A stretch of DNA of 6,840 nt, from NCBI GenBank assembly GCA_946639085.1, contig CAMPBP010000068.1, positions 1-6,840 of the forward strand, read 5' to 3'. The notes below the pieces were generated by a model. The model saw nothing but the letters and a program-made list of their open reading frames with translations. It was not told the origin of the DNA and made no database searches. A program made the translations under genes and the position numbers. Below, piece after piece: positions 1-6,084 of the stretch; the first letter of the stretch is position 1; the number at the start of each line of letters is the position of its first letter. The DNA comes from an uncultured Lachnospiraceae bacterium (lineage in GTDB: Bacteria > Bacillota > Clostridia > Lachnospirales > Lachnospiraceae).

Positions 1-296
1 GGACATACAAATACAACGGAAAGTATTACTTCTCATACTCAACGGGAACAACTCACTATCTTTGCTACGCAGAAGGCGACAGCCCCGCAGGTCCTTTCAC
101 ATACAAAGGACGTATCATGGAGCCGGTTCTTGGATGGACAACACATCACTCGGTAGTTGAGATAAACGGCGAATGGTATCTTTTCTATCATGACTGCGAG
201 CTTTCCGGCGGCGTAACTCATGAAAGATGCGTTAAGTATACAAAGCTTAACATCTCCGAAGACGGAACCATCGAAACTATCCATCCTTACGATTAA
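1..296 (+). CDS. GH43-family glycoside hydrolase, C-terminal fragment (5' end outside window)
   Basis: Open frame from the window edge (first whole codon at 3) to TAA at 294-296, giving 97 residues of the C-terminus. The segment has the look of the last beta-propeller blades of glycoside hydrolase family 43: KYYFSYSTGTTHYLCYAEGD at about residues 7-26, then a G-W-T-T-H-H-S motif (residues 44-50), then GEWYLFYHD (56-64) and SGGVTHERCVKYTKL (68-82). In GH43 enzymes this histidine-containing stretch near the end of the catalytic domain lies close to the active-site centre. Members remove arabinofuranosyl or xylosyl residues from arabinoxylan or xylo-oligosaccharides; the substrate here cannot be told from the fragment. 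The protein ends right after the propeller, so there is no C-terminal carbohydrate-binding module. Whether it has a signal peptide is unknown. A GH43 assignment is fairly secure from the motif pattern; the subfamily is not. Confidence 0.85.
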   Translation, partial: TYKYNGKYYFSYSTGTTHYLCYAEGDSPAGPFTYKGRIMEPVLGWTTHHSVVEINGEWYLFYHDCELSGGVTHERCVKYTKLNISEDGTIETIHPYD

Positions 297-339
297 GGTT
301 CTCTTAATTTTACTTTTATGGGTGGTAAAAAGAAAATTA

Positions 340-345
340 TATGAT
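340..345 (+). promoter_or_regulatory. Possible -10 box (TATGAT) for the DUF3048 lipoprotein gene
   Basis: TATGAT lies in an A/T-rich stretch (about 325-353) between the GH43 stop and the lipoprotein gene and matches the sigma-A -10 consensus at five of six bases. No convincing -35 element is visible 16-18 bases upstream, so this is a weak call. If it is used, transcription would begin near 352 and the stem-loop at 355-379 would sit at the very 5' end of the mRNA. Confidence 0.3.
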
Positions 346-354
346 AAAATAATC

Positions 355-379
355 GCGGTGGTGTGTTTTGCACCACCGC
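355..379 (+). terminator. Strong stem-loop between GH43 and lipoprotein genes (weak terminator or 5'-UTR hairpin)
   Basis: GCGGTGGTG (355-363) pairs perfectly with CACCACCGC (371-379) around a 7-base loop, TGTTTTG. The stem is 9 bp and GC-rich. What follows is ATATATCATTTT rather than a clean T run, so termination of the GH43 transcript would be imperfect. The hairpin ends 12 bases before the AAGGAG ribosome site of the next gene. It could equally be a 5'-UTR structure that stabilises that mRNA. The stem-loop itself is certain; its role is not. Confidence 0.45.
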
Positions 380-403
380 ATATATCATTTTAAGGAGTCA
401 GAC

Positions 404-1570
404 ATGAAGAAACGTTTTTGTGCCATCGCACTTATTCTTTCGGCACTTCTTGCTTTCACCGCTTGCGGTAAAGACGAAACGCCCACTTCCATCAGCATCG
501 AGGAGCCTCCGGTAGAAGAGGTTGTCTCATCGATCGTTGAAAGCGTTGAAGAAGAGCCCGAACCCGAACCTGAACCCGAACCCGTTGTTATTGAGGTTCC
601 GGAAGGAATGTATCGAAGCGAGCTTTCAAATATGCCCATTTCAGAGGACTTAAAGGATCAGAGACCTATCGCAGTCATGGTCGACAACGAGTCAAAGGCA
701 TATCCTCACATCGGTCTTAACAATGCGGAAGTAGTTTACGAACTTATGAACTCAACCGCAAACGGCCGTGTTACCCGTCTTATGTGTCTTGTAAAAGACT
801 GGAAGAACCTTGAACAGTTCGGTTCCGTAAGAAGTACACGTCCCACCAATGTCATCATGGCAGCTGAGTGGAACGCTATCCTCGTTCACGACGGCGGTCC
901 TTACTACATAAACGACTGGCTTGCAAAGCCTTGGGGTTCCAACCATTTATCAGGCGGTTTCGCCCGTTACACCAACGGTAAGAACTGGGAGTACACCGAG
1001 TACGTAACCAGCCAGGAATACTACAATGCAGATCAGGGCAAGTCTTATCCCGGCCTTATAGATCGTATCGCAAGCGCAGGTTATTCCGAGACTTACAACG
1101 ATTACTATCAGGGACAGCACTTTGAATTCGTTGATGTTGACGCAGATTATTCAGATCACGGTTCAAAGATTCAGGTAAAGGAAGTTGACCTTCCTTATCC
1201 TCACAACTCTTCAAAGCTTATCTACAACGAAGAGACACAGACTTACGATTACTACTGCTACGGCGACGCTCACATTGATCCCCTTGACGGAAACAAGGTA
1301 ATGAGCTTCAAGAACCTTATTCTCTACAGCGTTGATTACTCCGTATACGATGAGCACGGTTATCTCATCTACAACTGTATCGGTGCAGGCGACAAGGGAT
1401 ATTTCATCTCCAACGGTGTCGGCATTCCGATCCACTGGGCAAAACCCGGCGAAGATCAGCAGACAATCTACTACGATCTTGAAAAGGGCGGCCCCATCAA
1501 GTTAAATACCGGTAAGACTTACATCACCATGGTTCCTTCGGACGTATGGGATGATGTGGTATACAAGTAA
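404..1570 (+). CDS. DUF3048 (YerB-type) lipoprotein
   Basis: 388-residue protein. The start at ATG 404 is chosen because AAGGAG (392-397) sits 6 bases upstream and a signal peptide follows at once; an upstream in-frame TTG at 368 lies inside the stem-loop and lacks a ribosome site. Residues 1-21 form a lipoprotein signal peptide (MKKR, hydrophobic core, F-T-A-C with lipidated Cys21). Residues 22-66 are an acidic, proline-rich linker with five Glu-Pro repeats (51-60), probably spanning the cell wall zone. The DUF3048 N-terminal domain follows: QRPIAVMVDN (86-95), NAEVVYEL (107-114), FGSVRSTRP (139-147) and ILVHDGG (159-165). The C-terminal subdomain holds FKNLILYSVDY (302-312), the G-x-G-D-K-G-Y-F region (327-334) and GKTYITMVPSD (370-380). 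Expected location is the outer face of the cytoplasmic membrane. The biochemical function of DUF3048 proteins is not known to me. It appears monocistronic, with a terminator directly downstream. Confidence 0.93.
   Translation: MKKRFCAIALILSALLAFTACGKDETPTSISIEEPPVEEVVSSIVESVEEEPEPEPEPEPVVIEVPEGMYRSELSNMPISEDLKDQRPIAVMVDNESKAYPHIGLNNAEVVYELMNSTANGRVTRLMCLVKDWKNLEQFGSVRSTRPTNVIMAAEWNAILVHDGGPYYINDWLAKPWGSNHLSGGFARYTNGKNWEYTEYVTSQEYYNADQGKSYPGLIDRIASAGYSETYNDYYQGQHFEFVDVDADYSDHGSKIQVKEVDLPYPHNSSKLIYNEETQTYDYYCYGDAHIDPLDGNKVMSFKNLILYSVDYSVYDEHGYLIYNCIGAGDKGYFISNGVGIPIHWAKPGEDQQTIYYDLEKGGPIKLNTGKTYITMVPSDVWDDVVYK
554..583 (+). repeat. Five Glu-Pro codon-pair repeats in the lipoprotein linker
   Basis: Five 6-base units of the form GAR-CCY encode Glu-Pro x5, residues 51-60 of the DUF3048 lipoprotein. 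The units differ only at third codon positions (GAG/GAA, CCC/CCT). Such EP runs form stiff, extended spacers between a lipid anchor and a folded domain. As a short tandem repeat the tract could vary in copy number between strains. Confidence 0.85.
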
Positions 1571-1583
1571 AAAGAAACAACTC

Positions 1584-1620
1584 CGGCTTCGCGAAAACAT
1601 CGCGAGGCCGTTTTTTTTCT
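1584..1620 (+). terminator. Intrinsic terminator after the lipoprotein gene
   Basis: CGGCTTCGCG (1584-1593) pairs with CGCGAGGCCG (1601-1610) as a 10-bp stem with a single T-G wobble and a 7-base loop AAAACAT. It is followed at once by eight T residues and then CTTTCT. It lies 13 bases after the lipoprotein stop codon. This is a standard Rho-independent terminator and separates the lipoprotein gene from the esterase-led unit. Confidence 0.95.
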
Positions 1621-1646
1621 TTCTATCGCTTTACCTGCTCACCATA

Positions 1647-1655
1647 TGTTATAAT
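1647..1655 (+). promoter_or_regulatory. Extended -10 promoter for the esterase-led four-gene unit
   Basis: TGTTATAAT contains a perfect TATAAT (1650-1655) preceded by the TGn extension (1647-1649), the classic extended -10 sigma-A element. The region 17-18 bases upstream matches the -35 consensus poorly, which extended -10 promoters tolerate. It sits just after the terminator T run. The predicted start is near 1662, leaving a leader of about 25 bases with GAGG (1677-1680) six bases before the ATG. No obvious operator repeat is visible. Confidence 0.7.
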
Positions 1656-1686
1656 TAATCCCAACAGCAATTTTTCGAGGTAGCAT

Positions 1687-2817
1687 ATGAATTATCACAA
1701 GATAAACGAGATTCCCGTAAAGGTTCACGGACGCACTATAAAGGACGCTTGTCCCCTTCCCATATTCTGGTCGAGGTCGGGCATCGAAGCAAACATTCGC
1801 GGGGGTGAACTGTGGGTCGATATAGAAGTGGGCTGCGATTATCAGGAGCCCTGGTTCGTGACCGAGATAAACGGCGCGTTCATTTCAAGGCAGATGCTTC
1901 TTAAAGGCAGACACAAAGTGTGCCTTTTCAGAAATTTAAATCCCGGTGAACTTCGAAACGTTAAGTTCTACAAAGACAATCAGATGGTTGCGGGGGAAGC
2001 CGCTTTATATACGGTCATTCACGGAGTTGAAACCGACGGAACTTTCGAACCGGTGGAAGATAAAAAACTTAAGATAGAATTTGTGGGCGACTCCATAACT
2101 TCCGGTGAAGGAACTTACGGATCTTTTAAGGAGATCGACTGGAGAACCATGTTTCACTCCTCAAGCCGTCAGTACGCTTCGTACATCGAGCGTGCCCTGG
2201 ATGTGGAGAGCAGAGTCATCTCTCACGGCGGATGGGGGGTATACACCGGCTGGGACAACGACATACGTTCCAACATCCCTTCAATCTATGAAAAGGTTTG
2301 CGGCTTGGCGGCAGGAGAAGAAAACGCGAAGTTCGGCGCACAAGAGAAGTATGATTTTTCTGAGTGGCAGCCCGACGCGGTGATCGTAAATCTTTGTACC
2401 AACGATAATTCAGCATTCGATCAGCCCGCATTTGACGTACCGGGCGCAGGTCCTTGCAAATTAAGAAGAAACGAAGACCGTTCCTTTGTGACGGAAGACA
2501 TAGAAAAGATCAAAAACGCGATCACGGACTTTTTAAAGGTTCTTCGAAAGAACAATCCCAAAGCTCACATACTCTGGGCATACGGAATGCTGGGAAGCGA
2601 GATGAACCTTCCAATATGTGACGCCATAAACAGATACGTTAAAGAAACAAAGGATAACAACGTGGCATTTTTGAACCTTCCCGACACAACGGCCGAAACT
2701 GTGGGCTCCTTCGGGCATCCCGGAATGTTTTCACAGGAAGCTGCGGCAGAGGTTTTAACGGATTATCTTTCAAAACGTTTTGATTTGAAAATTAACGGGT
2801 ACAAAGGAAATATCTGA
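1687..2817 (+). CDS. CE2-family SGNH acetyl esterase (acetyl-xylan/oligosaccharide esterase), cytoplasmic
   Basis: 376-residue protein; ATG 1687 has GAGG six bases upstream. The architecture is that of carbohydrate esterase family 2: an N-terminal beta-sandwich (about 1-120) followed by an SGNH hydrolase domain (about 128-366). Visible blocks are F-V-G-D-S-I-T-S-G-E-G (132-142; nucleophile Ser136), the block II glycines at H-G-G-W-G (180-184), N-L-C-T-N-D (235-240; oxyanion-hole Asn239) and G-H-P-G (343-346; catalytic His344). The position three residues before His344 is Ser341, so the Asp of the usual D-x-x-H triad is missing; Ser-His dyads are known in CE2. Cys237 stands where many relatives have Gly. 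No signal peptide is present, so it should act in the cytoplasm on imported acetylated oligosaccharides, a split of labour known in rumen clostridia. CE2 enzymes remove O-acetyl groups from xylan, mannan or sugar hydroxyls; the exact substrate is inferred only. First gene of a probable operon. Confidence 0.9.
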   Translation: MNYHKINEIPVKVHGRTIKDACPLPIFWSRSGIEANIRGGELWVDIEVGCDYQEPWFVTEINGAFISRQMLLKGRHKVCLFRNLNPGELRNVKFYKDNQMVAGEAALYTVIHGVETDGTFEPVEDKKLKIEFVGDSITSGEGTYGSFKEIDWRTMFHSSSRQYASYIERALDVESRVISHGGWGVYTGWDNDIRSNIPSIYEKVCGLAAGEENAKFGAQEKYDFSEWQPDAVIVNLCTNDNSAFDQPAFDVPGAGPCKLRRNEDRSFVTEDIEKIKNAITDFLKVLRKNNPKAHILWAYGMLGSEMNLPICDAINRYVKETKDNNVAFLNLPDTTAETVGSFGHPGMFSQEAAAEVLTDYLSKRFDLKINGYKGNI

Positions 2818-2846
2818 TATCCATCGGATTTTGACAGAGGGTAGTT

Positions 2847-4580
2847 ATGTACGATTCGGATCTTAGAAAAAGAAATAATACCATAATGTTTTTTGTAAGT
2901 CTGGTCCTGGTAGCGGTGTCGGCTTTTGTTTTGCTTAAAAAGTTTGACTTTGTGTTCTCCACAAACGACGATACCATGCTTAGGAGTATCGCAAGCGGAA
3001 ACTATACGGGAACTCCCGATGCCCACCTTGTATATATCATGTACCCTTTGGGACTTTTGTTAAAAGGTCTTTATACACTGTTCCCTTCGGTGGAGTGGTA
3101 CGACGGGTTTATGTGCTTTGTGCATTTTGGCTGTATCTTTCTTATAACGTACAGACCGGCAAGAGTATTTGAACGTTTTGCCAATAAACTCGTATCTTCG
3201 CTGATCGCTTTTGCACTTATCATGACGATCGATGTTTCTTTCATCGTGATGCATCAATACACTGTTCTGGCGGCGGTTTGCGCGGCAGCGGGGCTTATGT
3301 GGACCGCAACATACAATTTCAAGACGCATAACCGTATGTCGGGTGCTCTTATAATCTTACTTTTCTTATTATCCCTGTGGCTGAGAAAACAGGTATTCTT
3401 TTTGAGTCTGCCGCTTCTTTTGGGTGCAGTTTTGTTCAGAGTGTTCGAACAAAACGAAACATCGAACGAGCGATTTTACAGACTAAAAGACGCTCTCACT
3501 CCGGCGATAATCTTTGCGGTTTTGGTCGTTGCTTCTTTTGCCCTCGAGGCGATAGCATATTCTTCACCGACCTGGAAAGCTTTTAAGGCCTACAATGAAG
3601 CAAGAACGGAGGTCTACGATTACAACAATCTTCCGGAGTATGATTACAACGAAGAGGTTTATCATAAGCTGGGACTTGATGAAAAAGATCATACGCTTCT
3701 GCGTGAATATGATGTGGCGTTGGTTGACAACATAGATACGGATACGTTCATTGCGCTCTCGGACAGAGCCAAAGCAGAAAAGAAGGAATGGCAGCAATAC
3801 TACTCCGTTCCCCGAAAAGTGATACGCGATACCGCGTCTGCGATCATGGAAAAGCATTCGACACTGGCGGGCATAGCGGTCACGGTCGTGTTTGTTTCGG
3901 TCTTTTTCTTCATGTTTTATAAAGACGAAAAGCTGGCAGGGCTTATCATATGCGCAACGCTTGTTTACGAGGTGTGTTTTACGGGCTACTTTATGTATCG
4001 CGAAAGACTTCCGGAGCGTGTGACTTACGGCTTTTATCTGATGGAGCTCTCGCTCATTCTTTCGATCTTTTTGATGGTCATCGTAAAAGACAGATATTTG
4101 AACGTGCCGCCCGCATGGCAGGCACTTGCGGCAATATTTGTAGGAGTGCTCATCTTCCTGGCCGGATATCACAGCTTAAGAGGCACCCTGGTGGATGATG
4201 AGATATTGGCGGACAAAGCCACGGAATGGATGGAGGTAAATGCCTATTTTAAGTCCAATCCGGACAATGTTTACGTTCTAAATACCCAATCCTACGCTGC
4301 CATGCCCGCCTTTATGTTCAACGACAAAGCAAGCGAGGCGTTTAACCTTATAAAGCCCGGCAACTGGACGCTTAACAGCACTCTCGAAGAAAAGCACGAA
4401 GCAAGGCTCATCTCAAGACCGTTAAAAGAAGCTTTGTTAAAAGATGACAACGTCTACTTTGTGGCAAAGACCACGGACGGACTGGAAGAGTGGCTTGCAG
4501 ACATATTCGGGCAGGCAACCTTTAAAGATGAATTTATCACGGGAAACGGAAATTCCTATTCTGTATACAGTTTGAAGTAA
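2847..4580 (+). CDS. Polytopic membrane protein, GT-C glycosyltransferase-like, function unknown
   Basis: 577-residue integral membrane protein; ATG 2847 follows AGAGGG (2836-2841), 29 bp after the esterase stop. Likely membrane spans lie near residues 12-31, 60-79 (possibly partial), 86-101, 114-131, 134-152, 166-180, 182-200, 216-237, 340-357, 362-382, 396-414 and 425-443. The first outer loop carries S-T-N-D-D-T-M (38-44) and then Y-T-G-T-P-D-A-H (53-60). An acidic pair in the first outer loop followed by a membrane-associated stretch is the layout of GT-C polyprenyl-phosphate-sugar glycosyltransferases. A hydrophilic, Tyr/Asp/Glu-rich loop occupies about 240-338, and a soluble C-terminal region of about 130 residues (445-577) follows the last span. 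I do not recognise a characterised family. The GT-C idea is inference from topology and the Asp-Asp motif; a sugar or lipid transporter-like protein is an alternative. It could modify a cell-envelope glycan. Confidence 0.72.
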   Translation: MYDSDLRKRNNTIMFFVSLVLVAVSAFVLLKKFDFVFSTNDDTMLRSIASGNYTGTPDAHLVYIMYPLGLLLKGLYTLFPSVEWYDGFMCFVHFGCIFLITYRPARVFERFANKLVSSLIAFALIMTIDVSFIVMHQYTVLAAVCAAAGLMWTATYNFKTHNRMSGALIILLFLLSLWLRKQVFFLSLPLLLGAVLFRVFEQNETSNERFYRLKDALTPAIIFAVLVVASFALEAIAYSSPTWKAFKAYNEARTEVYDYNNLPEYDYNEEVYHKLGLDEKDHTLLREYDVALVDNIDTDTFIALSDRAKAEKKEWQQYYSVPRKVIRDTASAIMEKHSTLAGIAVTVVFVSVFFFMFYKDEKLAGLIICATLVYEVCFTGYFMYRERLPERVTYGFYLMELSLILSIFLMVIVKDRYLNVPPAWQALAAIFVGVLIFLAGYHSLRGTLVDDEILADKATEWMEVNAYFKSNPDNVYVLNTQSYAAMPAFMFNDKASEAFNLIKPGNWTLNSTLEEKHEARLISRPLKEALLKDDNVYFVAKTTDGLEEWLADIFGQATFKDEFITGNGNSYSVYSLK

Positions 4581-4593
4581 AGGAGGAAGAAAA

Positions 4594-6084
4594 ATGTACG
4601 AGTGTCCAAATTGCGGACAAAATCTTAAGTTTGACATCGCACGTCAGCAGATGCACTGCGACTACTGTAACACCGTTATGGATCCCTATGCGATAACGGA
4701 AAAGCACAGCGCAAGAGAAGTTACGGATCCCGCCTACACGGGTGCGACGGACGAAAACGGCAAAGCAAAGCCCGTTGAGACGATGCAGGTTCACATCTAC
4801 ACATGTCCTCAGTGCGGCGGCGAGATAGTGGGCGACGTTAACGAAGCAATGGTATTCTGCAGTTTCTGCGGAGCGTCGACACCTCTTAACGAGCGCATGA
4901 CCAGCATAAGACGTCCCGAGATCATCATTCCTTTCCAAAAAACCAAGGAAGACTGTGCAAGGGAGTACAAGAAGCTTCTTAACAAGGCGATGTTCGCACC
5001 CAAGGAGTTAAAAGATCCCAAGAACATTTCGGGATTTAGAGCCATCTATATGCCTTACTGGGTATACGATTTCACCAGAAACGCGACAATCACCTATTCG
5101 GGCAAACACTGCTATCACAGAGGCAATTACGATTACACCGATCACTACAAGGTAACCACGAATATAAGCATGGAATATAACGGTGTGAACTACGACGCAA
5201 GTTCTTCTTTCTCGGACAACTTAAGTCAGGCCATCTCTCCTTACGAAGCGAAAGCCGCAAAGCCTTTCACGACGGCGTTCATGAGCGGATTTTATGCAGA
5301 CACCATGGATGTTGAGCCTTCGGTATACGAAAAAGAAGCAAAAGATATCGTATGCGACCATGCCGCCGATATTGTAATGCAAAATCAGCGTTCAAGAGCT
5401 TACACGGTTGAAAAGGATTCCGTAAAGAAAGCTATCGATCCCAAGACCAACAAGAGCATTCTTGCCATGTTTCCGGTATGGTTTATGTCTTACAAGACTA
5501 CGGACAAGAAGGGGAAAGAACGCGTTCTTTATTCCGTAATAAACGGTCAGACCGGAAAGGGTGCGGCCGACAGCCCGGTAGACTTAAGAAAATATCTCAT
5601 CGGATCGTTGATACTTGCGATCCCGCTCTTTATAGTATTTAATCTGTTTTTGCAGTTTAGACCCATGATCCTTGCCATCGCGGCAGCGGCCATAAGCATC
5701 CTTTGCATGATAAGCCTGGGAGCTCAGGCGTCGCAGATCGCGGCAAAAGAGATGGGTTCGGACGATGCGGGACTTAACAGCATTAACAGAAGGAACAAAG
5801 AGTACAAGCAGGCTCTTAAGACAAGAGAGAAATGGGAGGCCAAGAGTATATGGAAGGCTAACGCGATCTTTTTCTTTGTACCGTTAGTCCTTTGTGCACT
5901 CCTTGTGCTCATTCAGCCCGTTCAGGATTATTACTATTACGTGGCTGTTATAATTTCGGGAGTATGTGACTGCTTCATGCTTACCGACATAATGAGGCGT
6001 TACAACAAGCTGGCCACCAGGCCCCTTCCTCAGTTTAAGAAGAAAGGAGGCGATGACAGTGCAAATATTAACGGCAATATTTAG
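4594..6084 (+). CDS. Tandem zinc-ribbon membrane protein (YdjG-like)
   Basis: 496-residue protein; ATG 4594 is seven bases after AGGAGG (4581-4586), which abuts the stop codon of the preceding gene. Two N-terminal zinc ribbons have identical spacing, CX2C-X14-CX2C: Cys4/7/22/25 and Cys71/74/89/92. A soluble middle region (about 105-330) contains Y-M-P-Y-W-V-Y-D-F (152-160) and M-F-P-V-W-F-M-S-Y (292-300), two similar aromatic strands that suggest a duplicated fold. Four membrane spans follow: about 334-353, 356-377, 422-440 and 446-465. A basic, Lys/Arg-rich loop at 378-420 and a basic tail indicate that the N-terminus, this loop and the C-terminus are cytoplasmic. Proteins of this kind are annotated as TFIIB-type zinc-ribbon proteins but are not transcription factors. 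In B. subtilis, YdjG acts with YdjH and the SPFH protein YdjI beside PspA in membrane-stress responses. The match is by architecture and neighbour only. The 3' end overlaps the next gene. Confidence 0.8.
   Translation: MYECPNCGQNLKFDIARQQMHCDYCNTVMDPYAITEKHSAREVTDPAYTGATDENGKAKPVETMQVHIYTCPQCGGEIVGDVNEAMVFCSFCGASTPLNERMTSIRRPEIIIPFQKTKEDCAREYKKLLNKAMFAPKELKDPKNISGFRAIYMPYWVYDFTRNATITYSGKHCYHRGNYDYTDHYKVTTNISMEYNGVNYDASSSFSDNLSQAISPYEAKAAKPFTTAFMSGFYADTMDVEPSVYEKEAKDIVCDHAADIVMQNQRSRAYTVEKDSVKKAIDPKTNKSILAMFPVWFMSYKTTDKKGKERVLYSVINGQTGKGAADSPVDLRKYLIGSLILAIPLFIVFNLFLQFRPMILAIAAAAISILCMISLGAQASQIAAKEMGSDDAGLNSINRRNKEYKQALKTREKWEAKSIWKANAIFFFVPLVLCALLVLIQPVQDYYYYVAVIISGVCDCFMLTDIMRRYNKLATRPLPQFKKKGGDDSANINGNI
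6043..6050 (+). promoter_or_regulatory. Ribosome binding site AAAGGAGG that decides the TPM gene start
   Basis: A perfect AAAGGAGG lies inside the 3' end of the zinc-ribbon gene. The ATG at 6053 is only 2 bases after it, too close for normal initiation. The in-frame GTG at 6059 is 8 bases after it, a standard spacing. The GTG is therefore the more likely start, and translation of the two genes is probably coupled across a 26-bp overlap. Confidence 0.75.

Noticed and set aside
368..403. 12-codon N-terminal extension of the lipoprotein from TTG 368
   Set aside because: The TTG is in the loop of the stem-loop, has no ribosome site and would put a polar stretch before an intact lipoprotein signal peptide.
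385..639. Minus-strand open frame encoding a Ser-Gly repeat
   Set aside because: The Ser-Gly repeat is only the reverse complement of the Glu-Pro codon repeats at 554-583 in the lipoprotein gene.
2818..2846. Possible small hairpin (ATCC-ATC-GGAT) followed by TTTT between the esterase and membrane-protein genes
   Set aside because: Only 4 bp of stem with a 3-base loop; too weak to act as a terminator.
3564..4172. 202-codon open frame on the minus strand
   Set aside because: It lies wholly inside the membrane-protein gene, its translation is rich in Arg/His/Lys with no recognisable domain, and there is no sensible ribosome site; it is a frame shadow.
4594..4872. Reading the zinc ribbons as a TFIIB-like transcription factor or DNA-binding protein
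   Set aside because: The protein continues into a soluble domain and four membrane spans; this architecture fits a membrane scaffold, not a transcription factor.
4537..4938. 133-codon minus-strand open frame across the junction of two genes
   Set aside because: It overlaps two well-supported + strand genes and shows no domain or ribosome site.
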